Shown here: in pieces, positions 10,998 through 25,000 of the stretch
How positions within the stretch are numbered: the stretch's first letter is position 1
Layout: every line of letters begins with the position of its first letter
DNA from: Procambarus clarkii
Lineage: Eukaryota > Arthropoda > Malacostraca > Decapoda > Cambaridae
Direction of reading: 5' to 3'
DNA length: 64,000 nucleotides
Assembly (NCBI RefSeq): GCF_040958095.1
Contig: NC_091209.1
Span: 8,371,830-8,435,829, forward strand
The notes under the pieces: generated by a model
Told to the model about the DNA's origin: nothing
The model's database searches: none
Seen by the model: only the letters and a program-made list of their open reading frames with translations
Position numbers and translations under genes: made by a program

Positions 10998-12046
10998 CAG
11001 AGCCACCTCGACTTACGATTGCCCCCGACTTACAATAATTTTGAGTTACGATGTAATTTTGATAAAAAAATGTGACTCGACTTATGATAGTGTCATCGAC
11101 TAACATTATTTGTTCATGCACGTTTGGGTTGATTGAGCGTATGGTTCCCGGTCGTGCAGGCTGACCTGCCTCAGTTTACTGGAGCCGCCCACTTAGTGAC
11201 GATCACGCTTATAAGAAATTACATTTTTGTGGTGATTTGTTTGCTTTTTGAACATAAAACTGATTATTATTTATCACACCATGGGTCCTAAAAAAGTCAG
11301 TGGTAAGGTTCAACATATGAAAACACATGTAAGAATGACCATAGAGAAAAAACAAGAGATCATTCTTAAACGTGAAAATGGTACTCGTGTTGTTGAACTA
11401 GCTAGGCAATACAACAAATCTTCATGGGAGGAGGAGGAAGTGGCGGCAGTAGAGGGTGTCCCTTCCTCATTAATTAAGAAAATGTGTGCAGTATGAGAAG
11501 GACTGCAAAATTTTGCTGAAAAGAATCACCCAGATAAAGCTGTAGTAGGCCATTGCATTGATCTTTTTAATGACAATGTGATGTCTCACTACAAACAAGT
11601 GTTGCAAAGAAGGGAAAAAATCTTCAATGGAACGATTTCTAGTGAGAAAATTGAGCAGTGAATCAGAAGCAGGCCCTAGTGGTAAGCAGGCAAAACGTGC
11701 CATAATGCGTACCCCAGAGTATTCCTCACTGCCTGATGTCATAATGGAAGGGGACTCCCCTTCTAAACAGTAACACCTCTCCTCCTTCCCCCTCATCACC
11801 ATCTTCCATATGCCATCAAGAGTCCTCCATAAAGGTAAGATAAACATATGTATTGTATTGTAGTTAGAGAAAAAATTGCATTCGGTATAGAATGTTTTTT
11901 TAAGTTAATATTTTTGAGGGTGTGGAATGGATTACAGTAATTCAATTCCCCTTATTTCTTATGGGAAAAATCGTTTCGACATACAATATTTTGACTTATG
12001 ATACGTCTCTGGGAATGGATTACCATCGTAAATCGAAGCCCCACTG
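10998..12046 (+). mobile_element. Tigger/pogo copy, internally deleted (1049 bp)
   Basis: TA (10996-7) and TA (12047-8) flank terminal inverted repeats CAGAGCCACCTCGACTTACG and, on the complement at the right, CAGTGGGGCTTCGATTTACG. The start of the transposase is at 11281 (MGPKKVSGKVQ...VRMTIEKKQEIILKRENG): a CENP-B/Psq-like helix-turn-helix. After about 50 codons the frame jumps to the C-terminal tail (FLVRKLSSES region, 11630-11770), so the catalytic DDE domain has been deleted. The right end lies about 100 bp from the HPS5 start codon. Confidence 0.85.
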
Positions 12047-12143
12047 TATTTTTCATTGCACTTTAAATATACAAATTGGTCTAACTTACCCTTGTAGGTA
12101 CAGTGTGTTACAATGATGTGGAAGTGATACTTTGTTTACCATC

Positions 12144-12224
12144 ATGGCATCAGATCTGGTGGTTATCCAAGCAAATGACTTGCAGCAGCTGAACTTTCTT
12201 CATCAGGGCAGCACTAGACTGAAG
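12144..12224 (+). CDS. HPS5: HPS5 coding exon 1 (start codon)
   Basis: This exon encodes 27 residues beginning MASDLVVIQ and ending STRLK, then a GTGATG donor. The ATG at 12144 has a good context (accATCATGG). The ending matches the short N-terminal segment that precedes the first propeller strand in HPS5, and it joins in phase 0 to exon 2. A candidate acceptor (TTGTAG ending at 12100) suggests that the 5' UTR may be split. A Tigger transposon copy ends only about 100 bp upstream, so any promoter or 5' UTR exon must lie beyond or inside that copy. The assignment is inferred from frame, splice site and family position; the exon is short, so confidence is lower than for the others. Confidence 0.72.
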
Positions 12225-12985
12225 GTGATGCAATGTTTTGTTTCCAATTCTTTGATCCAAACTTTTCATGAAAAATTATTTAAAACTGGTATTTGTCTTC
12301 TTGGCATTGTTTGTTTTAAGATGTCTACAAAATGTTCTATCTGTAATATACTGTAGCAATGAAACATTTTTAAGGTATATAAACATAATTTATATTTTTA
12401 TTTATTTAATTTATTTATACTGTATATACAAGAGTTCTTTTATTCTTGTACAACCAATAGCACAGTAATATAAGTTGTTACAAGAATGTAAGAACTCTGA
12501 GCGCATGGAGCTTGATGTGTAAATCAAAGTCCAAACAACAGAGCTGGGAAGAAAACACGCGCATGAAGCAATAAAAGCAATGAAGCACTGAAGTACATGA
12601 AGCAATATACAGTACTAAAAAGAAGAAACACAAGCAAATGGCCCATGCAGGACATTAGTCTAAAGGATGGCCATCACTTAGCCAGGAAACAGTCCTCGTG
12701 GCGAAGTGGTAAGACACTCGCCTGTATCGCAAACGATTTGGCCTGAGTTCGTATCCTGGCCTGGAAAGATTTACTGGGTGCCAATCCTTAACTGTAGGCT
12801 GTTTTTACCCAACAGTAAAATGGGTACGTGATTGTTAAATGATTTGGCGGGTCGTATTCCGGGGAAAATTACAATTAAGGACTTACCCAAAACACTATGC
12901 GTGCTAGTGGCTGTACAAGAATGTAAGAACTCTTGTACAGTATGTATGTATGTGTATATTATATTATATTATTATTATTATTATT

Positions 12986-13062
<77 letters not shown>

Positions 13063-16000
13063 TACATATATACATATACACATATACATACATACATATA
13101 TATATATATCTTGGGTTTTGTACAAAACCCAAGATGCAAGAAGATTACAAATTCTTGAAGCAATTCACATAAGAATAGAACAACCTACCATGAACACCCA
13201 AATCACGGAACTATTTACTCTACCCACCATGAGAGTAAGGACAAGACCAGAACATAACGATGCCAACACAGAAGACAATGTTCAATATAACAGGCCAATT
13301 ACACTTGATTAATCTTTGTATGTAGATAGAAGCTGCCTCGTATGGGCCAATAAGCCTTCTGCAGTTACCTCTATTCTTATGTTCTTATGTTTCACCCCAC
13401 ATTTATCCCTTATGTATCCCCCCATGTTTTCACCTTTATTGTCTTATCACCTGATCCAGTGTGGGTATAAAATCAACCAGCCCTATAAAATCGCTTCACT
13501 TGAGAATGAACCATGGAGGTTCGAAACGTTGTGAAAATTGTATAAATAAGTGTAATACATTCTATAGTAAATCACTTCTTTTCTTCACCTTAAAAGTACG
13601 AAAATGAGTTTTGGAGAACTCCTATTTCAACTAAGCCCTGATGCTAAGAAAATAGAGGGGTAGAAGCCCTAAACCAGAAAATAATAAATACAGAATATGC
13701 AGTCATATTCAATGAAATATATACTGTATATATATCGACCACATCAGCTACAGGATTAACCATAGAAACCTGCTGTGGGCTCACCTCTCCCTCACTGCCC
13801 CTTTCCCTCCCTCCCTCAGTGTTACTCTTCTTCAGCAAATTCTTCAAACAAAATGTGTTCAGCATGTACTTTTTATATTTTAAACCAACGATTTATAATA
13901 CAATAAAGTTAGAACTTGAGAATATTCTCTGTTTAGGACTCTTGCCAGTTTATATGTATACTATTACTGGAACCATAATATGCTTTCAGAACATCACAGA
14001 TATTTAAATAAGTATCCAGGTGGTTTGAAGGAGAGTTTAGTTTCTCATGGTAATGGATTTGCTTTGAGAATGGGCTGCTGGAACAGTGAATACATGCAAA
14101 CATTATATAGTTGTATTTGTTTTCATTTATGTCCTTGCCTTTCTGTGATATAGATGGGGTGGTGGGTGGGATCATTAATTTCCAAGTGGATCATCTTTAA
14201 TACAGTATACAGTACAGTTCTTTCCTCATAAAAATTGGTTTTGAGGCAGAATAATTTCTGTTCCTTCTGTGTATGCACTTTGAGAGTAAACATTCTTGTA
14301 ATGGGTAGGATAAGTTTAACCACTGTGCTGTTCGGGCTCCAAATATGGCACTCCCCTGTGCACAGGAAATAAATTCTTGGCAAAAAATTTTTTTTGTTTT
14401 TGAAAATGTTAAATACCCTTCCCTGATCTCAGCTATGTAAAAAAAAAAAATCAAAATTGTACTTACTTTGGTCGCAATGGGGTCCGGAAAATGGCGTGTG
14501 ATGTCACGATATGGTGGTCGCCCATGGCTTAGACTCCTGGACCCAGTCGCGGTACAAATTGTCTTTTAAATATTCTTTTTTTTTTTTTTACCTTCTATCA
14601 TTCTCGTACGCTAAAGTGGCATGAGGCGTTGACGGTGATCCAGGTTTTCCTGGGGGGCGAGGTTGAGCACCTTAATGAGTGCTTGTTTGTCCCTGCCCTT
14701 CCTCGGGATGTGGGCGTCATGCAGTTTACGTGCAGGTTCCCTCCCTTTTGGCTGCACTGATTGCTGAAGACCTGCGCACTCGTGGTCTGCTGGGTCTAGC
14801 GCCTTGGGCTCGGCTGCACGTTCGATGGCTGCCTTGTTGAAGCTGTTTGCGCCGATCCTGCGAGATGCGTTGTCACTGTTTTATGCCTCCCAGCTCGCAT
14901 GTTGGCAGGCGGTGCTTGCTTCCTCCTTGGAATTTGCTTGGGCCCTGGCTCTTAGAATGTCTTCGCCTTTTTGTCCCCTGCTGTTCGCTGATTCTGCGGT
15001 GGCAGAGTATATTCAGGCGGCTTCTGCTAGCTGTCGTCCGATGTCCAACTTGTTAGTTTTCCGGGGGTCCCAGGAAGGGGGTCCTTCCTGGAGGGGTTGT
15101 GCCAGGGCTCGGGGTTCCGCTCATCGTGGTAGGCTACCGGTGCCAGTTTTGGTGCCGGTGGCGCCTTCGGAGTTATCTTTGTCTGGTCGGCGTGGTGTTC
15201 GTTTTGTGCGAAGCTCGGATTCTCACAAGGGGCATCGGCCCTTTTGCAGTTCGTCCCATTGATGAGGCGATGGGGGAGAGGCTTGCTCTGTTCGCTCATG
15301 CCTGGTCCCATGATTTGTGGGCGTTTCGGGTCGTTTCTGCCAGCCTGCAGTGGCGTTGGGTAGCCTTGCCTCCTTCGGAAGGCTTGGGGCTCGCAGAGCA
15401 GGCCTCTTCTCTTGTGCTCTGTCAGGTCATCTCAGAGTGGGTGCGCTTGGGCGTGGTCGAAACGACGACATCCCTCAGGGGGGTTTCCCATCTGTTTCCA
15501 GAAAATTATCTCGGCTGAAGACACTGAACAACTTCAAGCTGATATTAATAAAGTTTTCGACTGGGCATCAGAAAATAACATGATGTTTAACAGTGATAAA
15601 TTCCAGGTGCTCAGGTAGGTAAAAATGAGGACCTTAAACATAATACAGAGTACAAAACACAATCAAATGTACCCATAGTAGGAAAACAGCATGTAAAGGA
15701 TTTGGGAATAATAATGTCTGACAACTTAACATTTAAGGAGCATAACCAAGCAAATATTGCGACAGCCAGAAAAATGATAGGATGGATTACGAGGACTTTC
15801 AAATCCAGGGATCCCATTGCAATGGTTGCACTCTTCAAGTCACTTGTGTTGTCCCGTCTTGAGTACTGCTCAGTACTCACTTCCCCCTTCAGAGCAGGAG
15901 AGATTGCTGAAATAGAGAGAATACAGAGAACATATACGGCACGCATAGACGCAATAAAGCACCTAAATTATTGGGATCGTCTCAAAGCCCTCCAAATGTA

Positions 16001-19000
16001 CTCACTAGAAAGAAGACGAGAGAGATATCAAATAATATACACCTGGAAGATACTGGAGGGCCAAATACCAAATCTACACAGTAAAATAACAACGTACTGG
16101 AGTGAACGATATGGAAGAAAATGCAGAATAGAACCAGTGAAGAGCAGAGGTGCCATAGGCACAATCAGAGAACACTGTATAAACATCAGAGGTCCGCGGT
16201 TGTTCAACGTCCTCCCAGCAAGCATAAGAAATATTACCGGAACAACCGTGGACATCTTCAAGAAGAAACTAGATTTATTCCTCCAAGGAGTGCCGGACCA
16301 ACCGGGCTGTGGTGGGTATGTGGGCCTGCGGGCCGCTCCAAGCAACAGCCTGGTGGACCAAACTCACAAGTCAAGCCTGGCCTCGGGCTGGGCTTGGGGA
16401 GTAGAAGAACTCCCAGAACCCCATCAACCAGGTATCAACCAGTCACGAAATGGGACTGTGCGGACCTGCTGTTCATTCTGGACTTGTCCCGTCTGAACCC
16501 GTGGATTCATTGCCCCCCCTCTCGGATGACTACTCTGTCCCAGGTCTGGCTTCTGTTGGAGCCGGGTACTTGGATGGTGTCCCTGGACCACAGGGATGCA
16601 TATTGGCACATCCCAATTCATCCAGGATTCAGGAACTGGCTCAGTTTTGTTGTGGGGCATGTCGGTTACAGCTTTCATTGTCTCCCGTTCGGGTTGAACC
16701 TAGCATCTCGCATTTTAAAGTGCCTTAACCGGGTTGTGGTGGCCCGTCTGTGTCTTTTAGGTGTTCGGGTGTTGGCCTACCTCGACGACTGACTGGTCTG
16801 GGCTCCCAGCCTGTTTGCTTATCTGCTTGCCAGGAATTTGGTTCTTTCCCAGCTCGCCGAGTTCGGGTTCTTGGTGAACTGTAGGAAGTCCCATTTGGTT
16901 CCCTCTCAGGTTCTTACTTGGCTGGGTCTTGTTTGGGACCTTTGGACCGCTTCCTTGTCTCTCCCCCCGAAGTCTCTCCTTTGGCTGCGGTCACGTCTGT
17001 GCCTGTTTCTGGGAGGCTCCTGGGTCACTCGGCGGTTGCTCGAGGGGTTTGTGCAGAAGCCTGAACTTTGCCGTGACCGTCTACCTGCTGTGTCGGGTTT
17101 GGCTTTGTCGGCTCTTCTGGTTTCTTCAGAGCTGTCCCTTCCACCTCTCTCGTGATCGCTGGGTTCAGCCTCCGGGGGCCTTGCGTCGGTTGCTGTATCA
17201 CCGGCTTCCTCTTCTGGTTTTTCGGGGTTCGGTGCCTTGGCTCTCACCCGAGCCCTCGATCGATGTGTTCACGGACGGTCCAGTCTGTCACGTGGCTGGT
17301 TCACTCTTCTCCTCGAGTCTTAGCGTTTGGTCTTTTTGACTCGAGTTTATCACCATCTGTATGGTGATCAGGTGGCGTCTTTGATGGTGTCCCATCTGCG
17401 AGCTTCGTCTCGGCGGCAGTAAGAAGTTTCCTGGCGGTCCTTTAGTTTCTTTCTCTCACTTCATAGGTATTCTAAGCTCCCGGGTTAGGGTTGTATTTTC
17501 CTTTCTCTCATGGTTGTTTCAAGACCGTCATCTTATGCCAAATACTGTTGCCTCGTATTGTGCGGCGCTGGCGGAGCCGCTACATCTTGCGTTCGGTATT
17601 GATGTTACTTCTGTGCCATTTTTCAAGCTGTCTCGTGCGTTATTTCACCTCCAGCCTGCTCACTCGCCGCATGAGCCATCCTGATCCTTGGATCGGGTGC
17701 TTTCTTTTCTCTCTTCTCCTCGGTTTGTGGTGGCTCCTTCGGTTTTGGATTGTTTTTCCAAGGCTCATACTGACTGATGCCAAAGTCTAATATTAGCAAT
17801 ATCTGCCTGGATATCTCCGGGGAGCCTACAGGTTTCACCCAGAAAATGACGTTTCATTACATTTAACGCTGGTTTTTTCAAGTTTTCACTTACTGATACA
17901 ATGAATATATGTACAGTTTTGGTATGATACTATTTTCATTAAGTTACTGGCTAGTTTAATCAAAGTTTTAATATTTGCAGGTGGTGTGTTTTGACCTGTG
18001 TTCGTCATCAATAGTACTGGGGGCTAACAGTGGCACCATATATGTGCTTGATCATGAGACACTCAACCTCAAAAACCAAATTCCAACAGAGGTAAATGCT
18101 GTTATTTTGTATTCTGAGCATTTTCAAAACCATTCAATTTCTCATGGGTATTTTTTTTTGTGCCTTCAAAATTGAAATTTGTAAAATTTATAAATTGGGG
18201 AAGCATTCTTAACCCTTTTAAAAACGGAAAACAGCATGTCAAGGATTTGGGAATAATGATGTCCGATGACCTAACCTTTAGGGCGCATAACCAAGCAAAT
18301 ATTGCGTCAGCCAGAAAAATGATAGGATTGAGTACGAGAACTTTCAAATCCAGAGATCCCATCTCAATGGTTGTACTCTTCAAAGCACTTATGTTGTCCC
18401 GGCTTGAGTACTGCTCAGTACTCACTTCCCCCTTCAGAGCAGGAGAGATTGCCGAAATAGAGGGAATACAGCGAACATATACGGCATGCATAGGCGAGAT
18501 AAAGCACCTAAATTATTGGGATCATCTCAAAGCCCTCCAAATGTACTCACTAGAAAAGAGACGAGAGAGATACCAAATAATATACACATGGAAAATACTG
18601 GAGGGACAGGTCCCAAATCTACACAGTAAAATAATAACATACTGGAGTGAACGATATGGAAGAAAATGCAGAATAGAATAGAACCAGTGAAGAGCAGAGG
18701 TGCCATAGGCACAATCAGAGAACACTGTATGAACATCAGAGGTTCACGGTTGTTCAACACCCTCCCAGCAAGCATAAGAAATATTGTCGGAACAACAGTG
18801 GACATTTTCAAGAGGAACCTAGATTGTTTCCTTGAAGGAGTGCCGGACCAACTGGGCTGTGGTGGGTATGTGGGCCTGCGGGCCGCTCCAAGCAACAGCC
18901 TAGTGGACCAAACTCTCACAAGTCAAACCTGGCCTCGGGCCGGGCTTGGGAGTAAAAGAACTCCCAGAATCCCATCAAGCAGGTATCAACCAGGTAACCA

Positions 19001-22000
19001 GGCATCATCCAGGGCTGCTTCCTGAGGGAAGGGGGGGGGGAAGAGGGTGTAACAAAAAGGAGGCCTGGTCGAGGACAGGACCGCGGGGATGCTAAGCCCC
19101 GAAATCATCTCAAGATAACCTCAAAATAACCATTAAGTACAGTAAGTCTAAAGGTGTAGTGTGTTGATAATGCAGTGTGGCATTGGTACAAACAAAAGAA
19201 TATTGAATAAAAAATACCAGTCTGAGCTAGTTACTCATTAAACAGTCCAAGGAGATTCTATACCAAAATGAATGTTACTGAGGTGTGTATATTCAGAAGG
19301 GTGACTTAGGAGTTGTAAAAGCTATCTTGGTATTAAATGAATGAAATTGCCATGGGAATGCCAATCTGCTGATACAGGTATTACAGCCACTTATATTCAT
19401 AAATAAATCTACAGTTACTCTATGTCCTTTGTGGTAATTCAAGATTTATGATCAGAACAGATTTATAATACTGATAAAAAACTGGTCTGTACTGGAAAAA
19501 GGTGAAGGGTTCCATTTGGCAAGATCATAAGTGAGGGGGAGGGGTTGGCTGACTGGACTTTAGGGGGACCTGGACTGCCTCCTGGTAGCAGTCGGGAGCA
19601 TCACGTTAGGGTGTTTACACCATGACAATTATCATTTCCCTCCTTACTCTTGCACACCAAATTTCTTTAAAGCAGTTGCTTATTTTGTTGTGCTTATGCT
19701 TTCCTCTGTTTTGTTTCTTTGTTTTGGATTGAAGTTTGATCCCTAAGCTCCCCCCCCCCCCCCTCACCTCAAGAGAGCCAGATTCCTGTCCTAGCCCTGG
19801 TAGCTCAAAGACTTCTTGTCTTCCAAAGGCATGGCTGTACTGTACAATCATGTCACCCTGATAGCTACTGTGGTCCTACCAGAAAATTGTATTTCATTAC
19901 ATTTAGCACTTTATTTTTTCTTTGGTGTGATGCCACCTACATGTCTTGAAAGTACAAAACAGGGTACCTATAATCTATGTACTGTACGGTGCATAGTATA
20001 TTATTGTACAACAGTACTGTTGGGTTAGTGTATACATGCCATTCAAGATCTGTATTTTGTTGAGTTTATTTAATGAACTTTATTTTCTAACTAGAATGGA
20101 TCAGTTGTGCAGCTCAGTATATCGCCCGATGAAAGTTTAGTTGCGTGTGCTCTGAGCAGTGGAACTGTGGATATATTTGAGGTAAGATATATTTTAATAG
20201 TAACTTAAAACCTTTAAATAAAAAATTCAATTATTGGGTTCACCTTGTTTAGTCATTTTCCTGGCCCTGTACCAGATGTCTCCAACACTACATGGAGTGT
20301 GCAGGTACTAATATCACAGCTGATGTCTCTAAACGGGGCAGTGTGCATAATGTAATCAGAGGGGGAAGTGAAATGTTAATGATTTAACTATCCCAAAAAA
20401 TGTTTTTATGAAGTTTATTTTTGCTATGCCTGTGTAGATAATATTGTATTAGTAAGGGTTAGTGATTTTGGGGAGTAATATATACTGTACTGTAGTAGTT
20501 GGGTAATCATTAGAGCATTTTTTTGCCAGCCAGTGGTGCTCATGGTCTTGGCTTCCCATCAAGAGCCTTGTGCACCATTTGGGCAGCCAGGCCTTCACCT
20601 GTGTGGTGGTCCCCCTGGGCCTCAACTAACTGAGGGTGCTTTACTCGGTGGGTGTTCTTTCATGGCTTCTTTCATGCATGTGGTGCATGCACTGTATGTC
20701 CTGGGAAGAATTCTGTCATCTTTTCCTTTATTGGGGTATTGTGGAGGACTCCTATGGTGGCTCTGTTGCTAGCAACTTGGATAGCTCCACCCAGTATGAA
20801 TCAAACCTGAACTCTGCTAGTTATTGTAAGCTTATTGGGGACCAGAGGATAAAATCTGGCCCCCTTCTATAGTTCAATATTGACCAGCTCTCCAAAACTG
20901 TACTCACTGGGTGCAAGTTTGAAAGATGTCCCTCAATCTTCTGACATTATGAAGGCCATTCATTACTGCTTCCACTCTACTGCCTGTGGATGGTTTGATC
21001 CCTTCCACTCAAGTGCCTATGACTTTTGTTGTCATAGCATCCCTTATTAACTTTTAAACTGGCTCCTGCCCCTAGAAGGAGTGTGTCCCATGCTCCTTCT
21101 TTCTCCTCCATGACAACCCTCCCTTCTCCAACCTCCCCTGTCCTGCCTGGCACTGTGCTATTTTGAGATTGACAGGCAGGCCTTTAATGACCCTGCTTTT
21201 TCTTGGTCTGGGATCATCAGGCAGGTGCCACTGCATGGCTATTTTGTTGACCCTTCCCTGGTGGACTCAGGAAGTCATTCTCATATAGAAGATGCCTCTT
21301 CTTGAGTAGTGCATGGGTCTTTGATTCCTCTGTAATACTTTGGTTTGTGGTGGTCAGGGGTTGTCTTTGTTGTAGGGTGCACCCGGAATTTCACCTATAC
21401 ATGATTGCATTGCACCACTTTGGCATTTCCTAGCTTCCTGGGTTCCATAGGCTGGGTTCAGCATTTGATTATTGACAAGTGGCCACAATGCCTGGTGTCC
21501 TGCTTGGTTTTTCTTTAGGGCCTTGCAAGCCCTCTTTGTACTCTGGTGTAGTTCGTCATGGACTTGCACACCGAGCCTCCAACTGCTGGGTGAGAGGTTG
21601 ATGGATGTACCTTGGTTCTCTTATATGCTGATGGTCATCCTTTCTTCCTCTGCCATGCTGCCTTCTGGGTGAGTGATATTTTCCACTCTAAGGCCTCAAT
21701 GTGTGTCATTGTTGGGGGTCTATTAGCTATTTCTCTCTATGGATGGAGCTTATCAGGAAGCAGCCACTTTATGGAGAGGATTTTCCTGTATGCATTGTTT
21801 ATGGCTTGGTGTCGCTGTGGTTGCCATGATTCAGCCCCATTAAGTTTTTTGTGATTTGGACTTGGAATGGTTGGTTTTTGCCCACTTGCTCCAAATTTGC
21901 CCTTCCTTCTCTTTCTTCTGGTCCATCTGGTTTTGTTTGATGGACCTCGACTCCATCTCCTTTGGGCAGGACTCTATATCATCAGAGGGTTTCGAAGTTG

Positions 22001-25000
22001 AGGGCAATTTCAATTCTGTCTAATGTAGTTTCTGCTTGTCTGTTGTCATGTTTCCATGAACACCAATCTGTTCTGGTTTGTAGACTGTTCGGAACCTCTT
22101 GTCGAGTTCTTCGCACACTTCAAGACACACTTCACACACATCCAGGAACACCCAAGAACTGCCCCTTAAGGATGACATTTAACGGAGTGAAACATATGAC
22201 GGAAGTGCTTAGAAATGCCAGGAAATTGTAATGTAATGAGGATGGCAAACTTTGGTCAATAAGACAAGACCTCTCAAAGGAAGACATGCAAAAGCTGAAA
22301 ATGAACCTCATTGAAGTGAAACGTCTAAATGGGAATAGAATTGAAGAAAGATTTTGTTTTCTACAAAGTGTTAAGGACTGAAAAGCTAGTGAAATGGTAC
22401 ATGAAAACAAAGCAACAGAATCATTAGAGGAAGAGGGAGTAAAGAACAATGGGAAGGGGAATGTGTTCCTGAAAATAGCATATACCAACATAGATGGTGT
22501 GTGATAAAAAATATTGGAGCCGAATGATATAATTCAGCTTAAGGCCCCAGATATTGTCGCATTAATAGAGATGAAACTTGATGAAAATATTTTAAATGAA
22601 GTCGTATTCCCAAGAGGCTAATCAGTTTGGAAAAGTGACAGGAAAACTAGGAAGGGGGGAGGAGTGGCTGTGCTGGTGGAAAAAACTTAAAAGTAGGAGA
22701 GTTAATACTTGTAAATCCTAGAGACGTGAACATAATGGCATTGCAGGTCTGGAATCAGGATGATAAACGGAAAAATTTCTGGCCCTCTCGCAGAAATTGC
22801 GAGGGGAAGCCAGAGACCAAAAGACACAAAAATGAAATCAATATAGGAAGAGGCCCACATAGCAGAAAAACATACCAACAATACAAAAATACGAGAAACG
22901 ACTGCATGGCAGTGAGGAGAGAGGCAGAAAGAAATTTTGAGAAAGGGATAGTGGACAAATGTTAAACAAATCCAGGCCTTTTCTATAAATTTATTAACAA
23001 CAAATTGCATCTAAAGGGTTATATTCAGAGGTTGAAAATGGGGACACAGATTCACGGAAAATGAAAAGGAAATGTGTGAAACATTATACAAAAAGTTCCA
23101 AAGAGTTTGTACAAAATGAAATCTTTAGAGAACCAAACACAATAAGAATTCCAGAGAACAACTTAGAGCAAATAGAGGTGTCTAGAGATGAGGTGAATAA
23201 AATGCTCAAGGAGCTAAGTAAGAACAAAGCAGTTGGCCCAGATGGAGTTTCACCATGGGTTCTGAGAGAATGTGCACCCAAGCTCAGCATTCCACTTCAA
23301 CTGATTTTTCAGGCATCCATGTGTACAGGAGTCATACCAGACGTGTGGAAAAAGGCTAACATAGTTCTAATCTATAAAAGTGGAAGCAGGGATGACACCC
23401 CCCCTCACTCAATTATAGGCCTGTATCATTTACAAGTGTAATACTCAAAATATTGGAAAAAATAATTAAAACTAAGTGGGGTAGAACACCTGGAGAAATA
23501 CGATATAATATCTGACAGTCAGTATGGTTTTCAATCTGGAAGATCCTGTGTAACGAATTTACTTAGTTTCTATGATCGAGCCACAGAGATTTTATAGGAA
23601 AGAGATGGTTGGGTTGACTGCATCTATCGGGACCTAAAAAGACTTTTGACAGAGTTCCACGTAAGAGGTTGTTCTGGAGATTGGAACATATTGGAGGGGT
23701 AACAGGTAAGCTTCTAACATGTATGAAACATTTTCTGATAGAAAAATGAGAGCAGTAATCAGAGACAATGTATTGAACTGGAGAAATGTCACCAGCTTAG
23801 TACCACAGGGTTCAGTTCTTGCACCGGTAATGTTTATTGTCTACATAAACGATCTACGAGATGGAATACAGAATTATATGAATGTTTTTGCTGATGATGC
23901 TAAGATTATAGGAAAGATAAGAAACTTAGATGATCGTCATGCCCTTCAAGAAGATCTGGACAAAATAATTATATGAAGCACCAATTGGCAAATGGAATTT
24001 AATGAGTAAATGCCATGTTCTAGAATGTGGAAGAGGCAAACATATACCCCACATAACCTATAAATTATGTGAGAAATCTTTAAAGAGTTCCTATCAAGAA
24101 AGATCTAGGGGTGGTTCTAGATAGAAAACTATCACCTGAGGACCACATAAAGAACATTGTTTGAGGAGCCTATGCTACAGTTTCTAACTTCAGAATTGCT
24201 TTTAAATACATTGATGGCCAAATATTAAAGAAATTGTTCACAACTTGTGTTAGACCAAAGCTAGAATATGCAGTGGTTGTATGGTGCCCATGTCTTAAGA
24301 AGCACATCAACAACTGGAAACGGTGCAAAACATGTCACTAAGTGGCTCCCAGAACCAAAGGACAAGAACTACGAGGAGAGGTTAGAAGCATTAAATATAC
24401 CAAAAATGGAGGATATAAGGAAAAGAGGTGATATGATCACGTACAAAATAGTAAAAGGAATCAATAAAATTGACAGGGAAAAATTCCTGAGACCTGGAAC
24501 TTCAAGAACTAGAGGTCATAGATTTAAACTAAACAAAGATGCCGAAGAAATATAAGAAAATTCACTTTCGCAAACAGTGGTAGACGGTTGGAACGAGTTG
24601 GGTGAGAGGTGATGGAGGCCGAAACCGTCAGTAGTTTCAAAGCGTTGTATGACAAAGAGTGTTGGGAAGACGGGACATCATGAGCGTAGCTCTCATCCTG
24701 TAACTACACTTAGGTAATTACACGAAGTGTAAGTTCCTGGATGTCAGTGCTAACAGAGGATGCAAATTTAATGACAATTTGGGCCACTGAAAGAGAACCT
24801 AAGAAAACTATAGGAGTAGCAGATAAAAATGGTTGATGGAATCCAATAACAGTAAGTATAAGGTAATGAATATGGAAAAGGAGGTTGAGAAATAAGAGAG
24901 ATAGCAGGTACTGGAATCTAAAAAACATAGCACAGACCCTAACACCAGAAGAACACATAGCGGAAAAATAAACATTGTTAGCTGTGTAAGTGAAACTGGC

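Noticed and set aside
12950..13160. Frames encoding Tyr/Ile repeats
   Set aside because: Translation of the TA microsatellite; only the part after 13112 is Penelope-like.
14804..15262. Host gene coding for a 152-residue protein
   Set aside because: The composition and context match the gag-like part of the DIRS copy whose RT follows after the LINE insertion.
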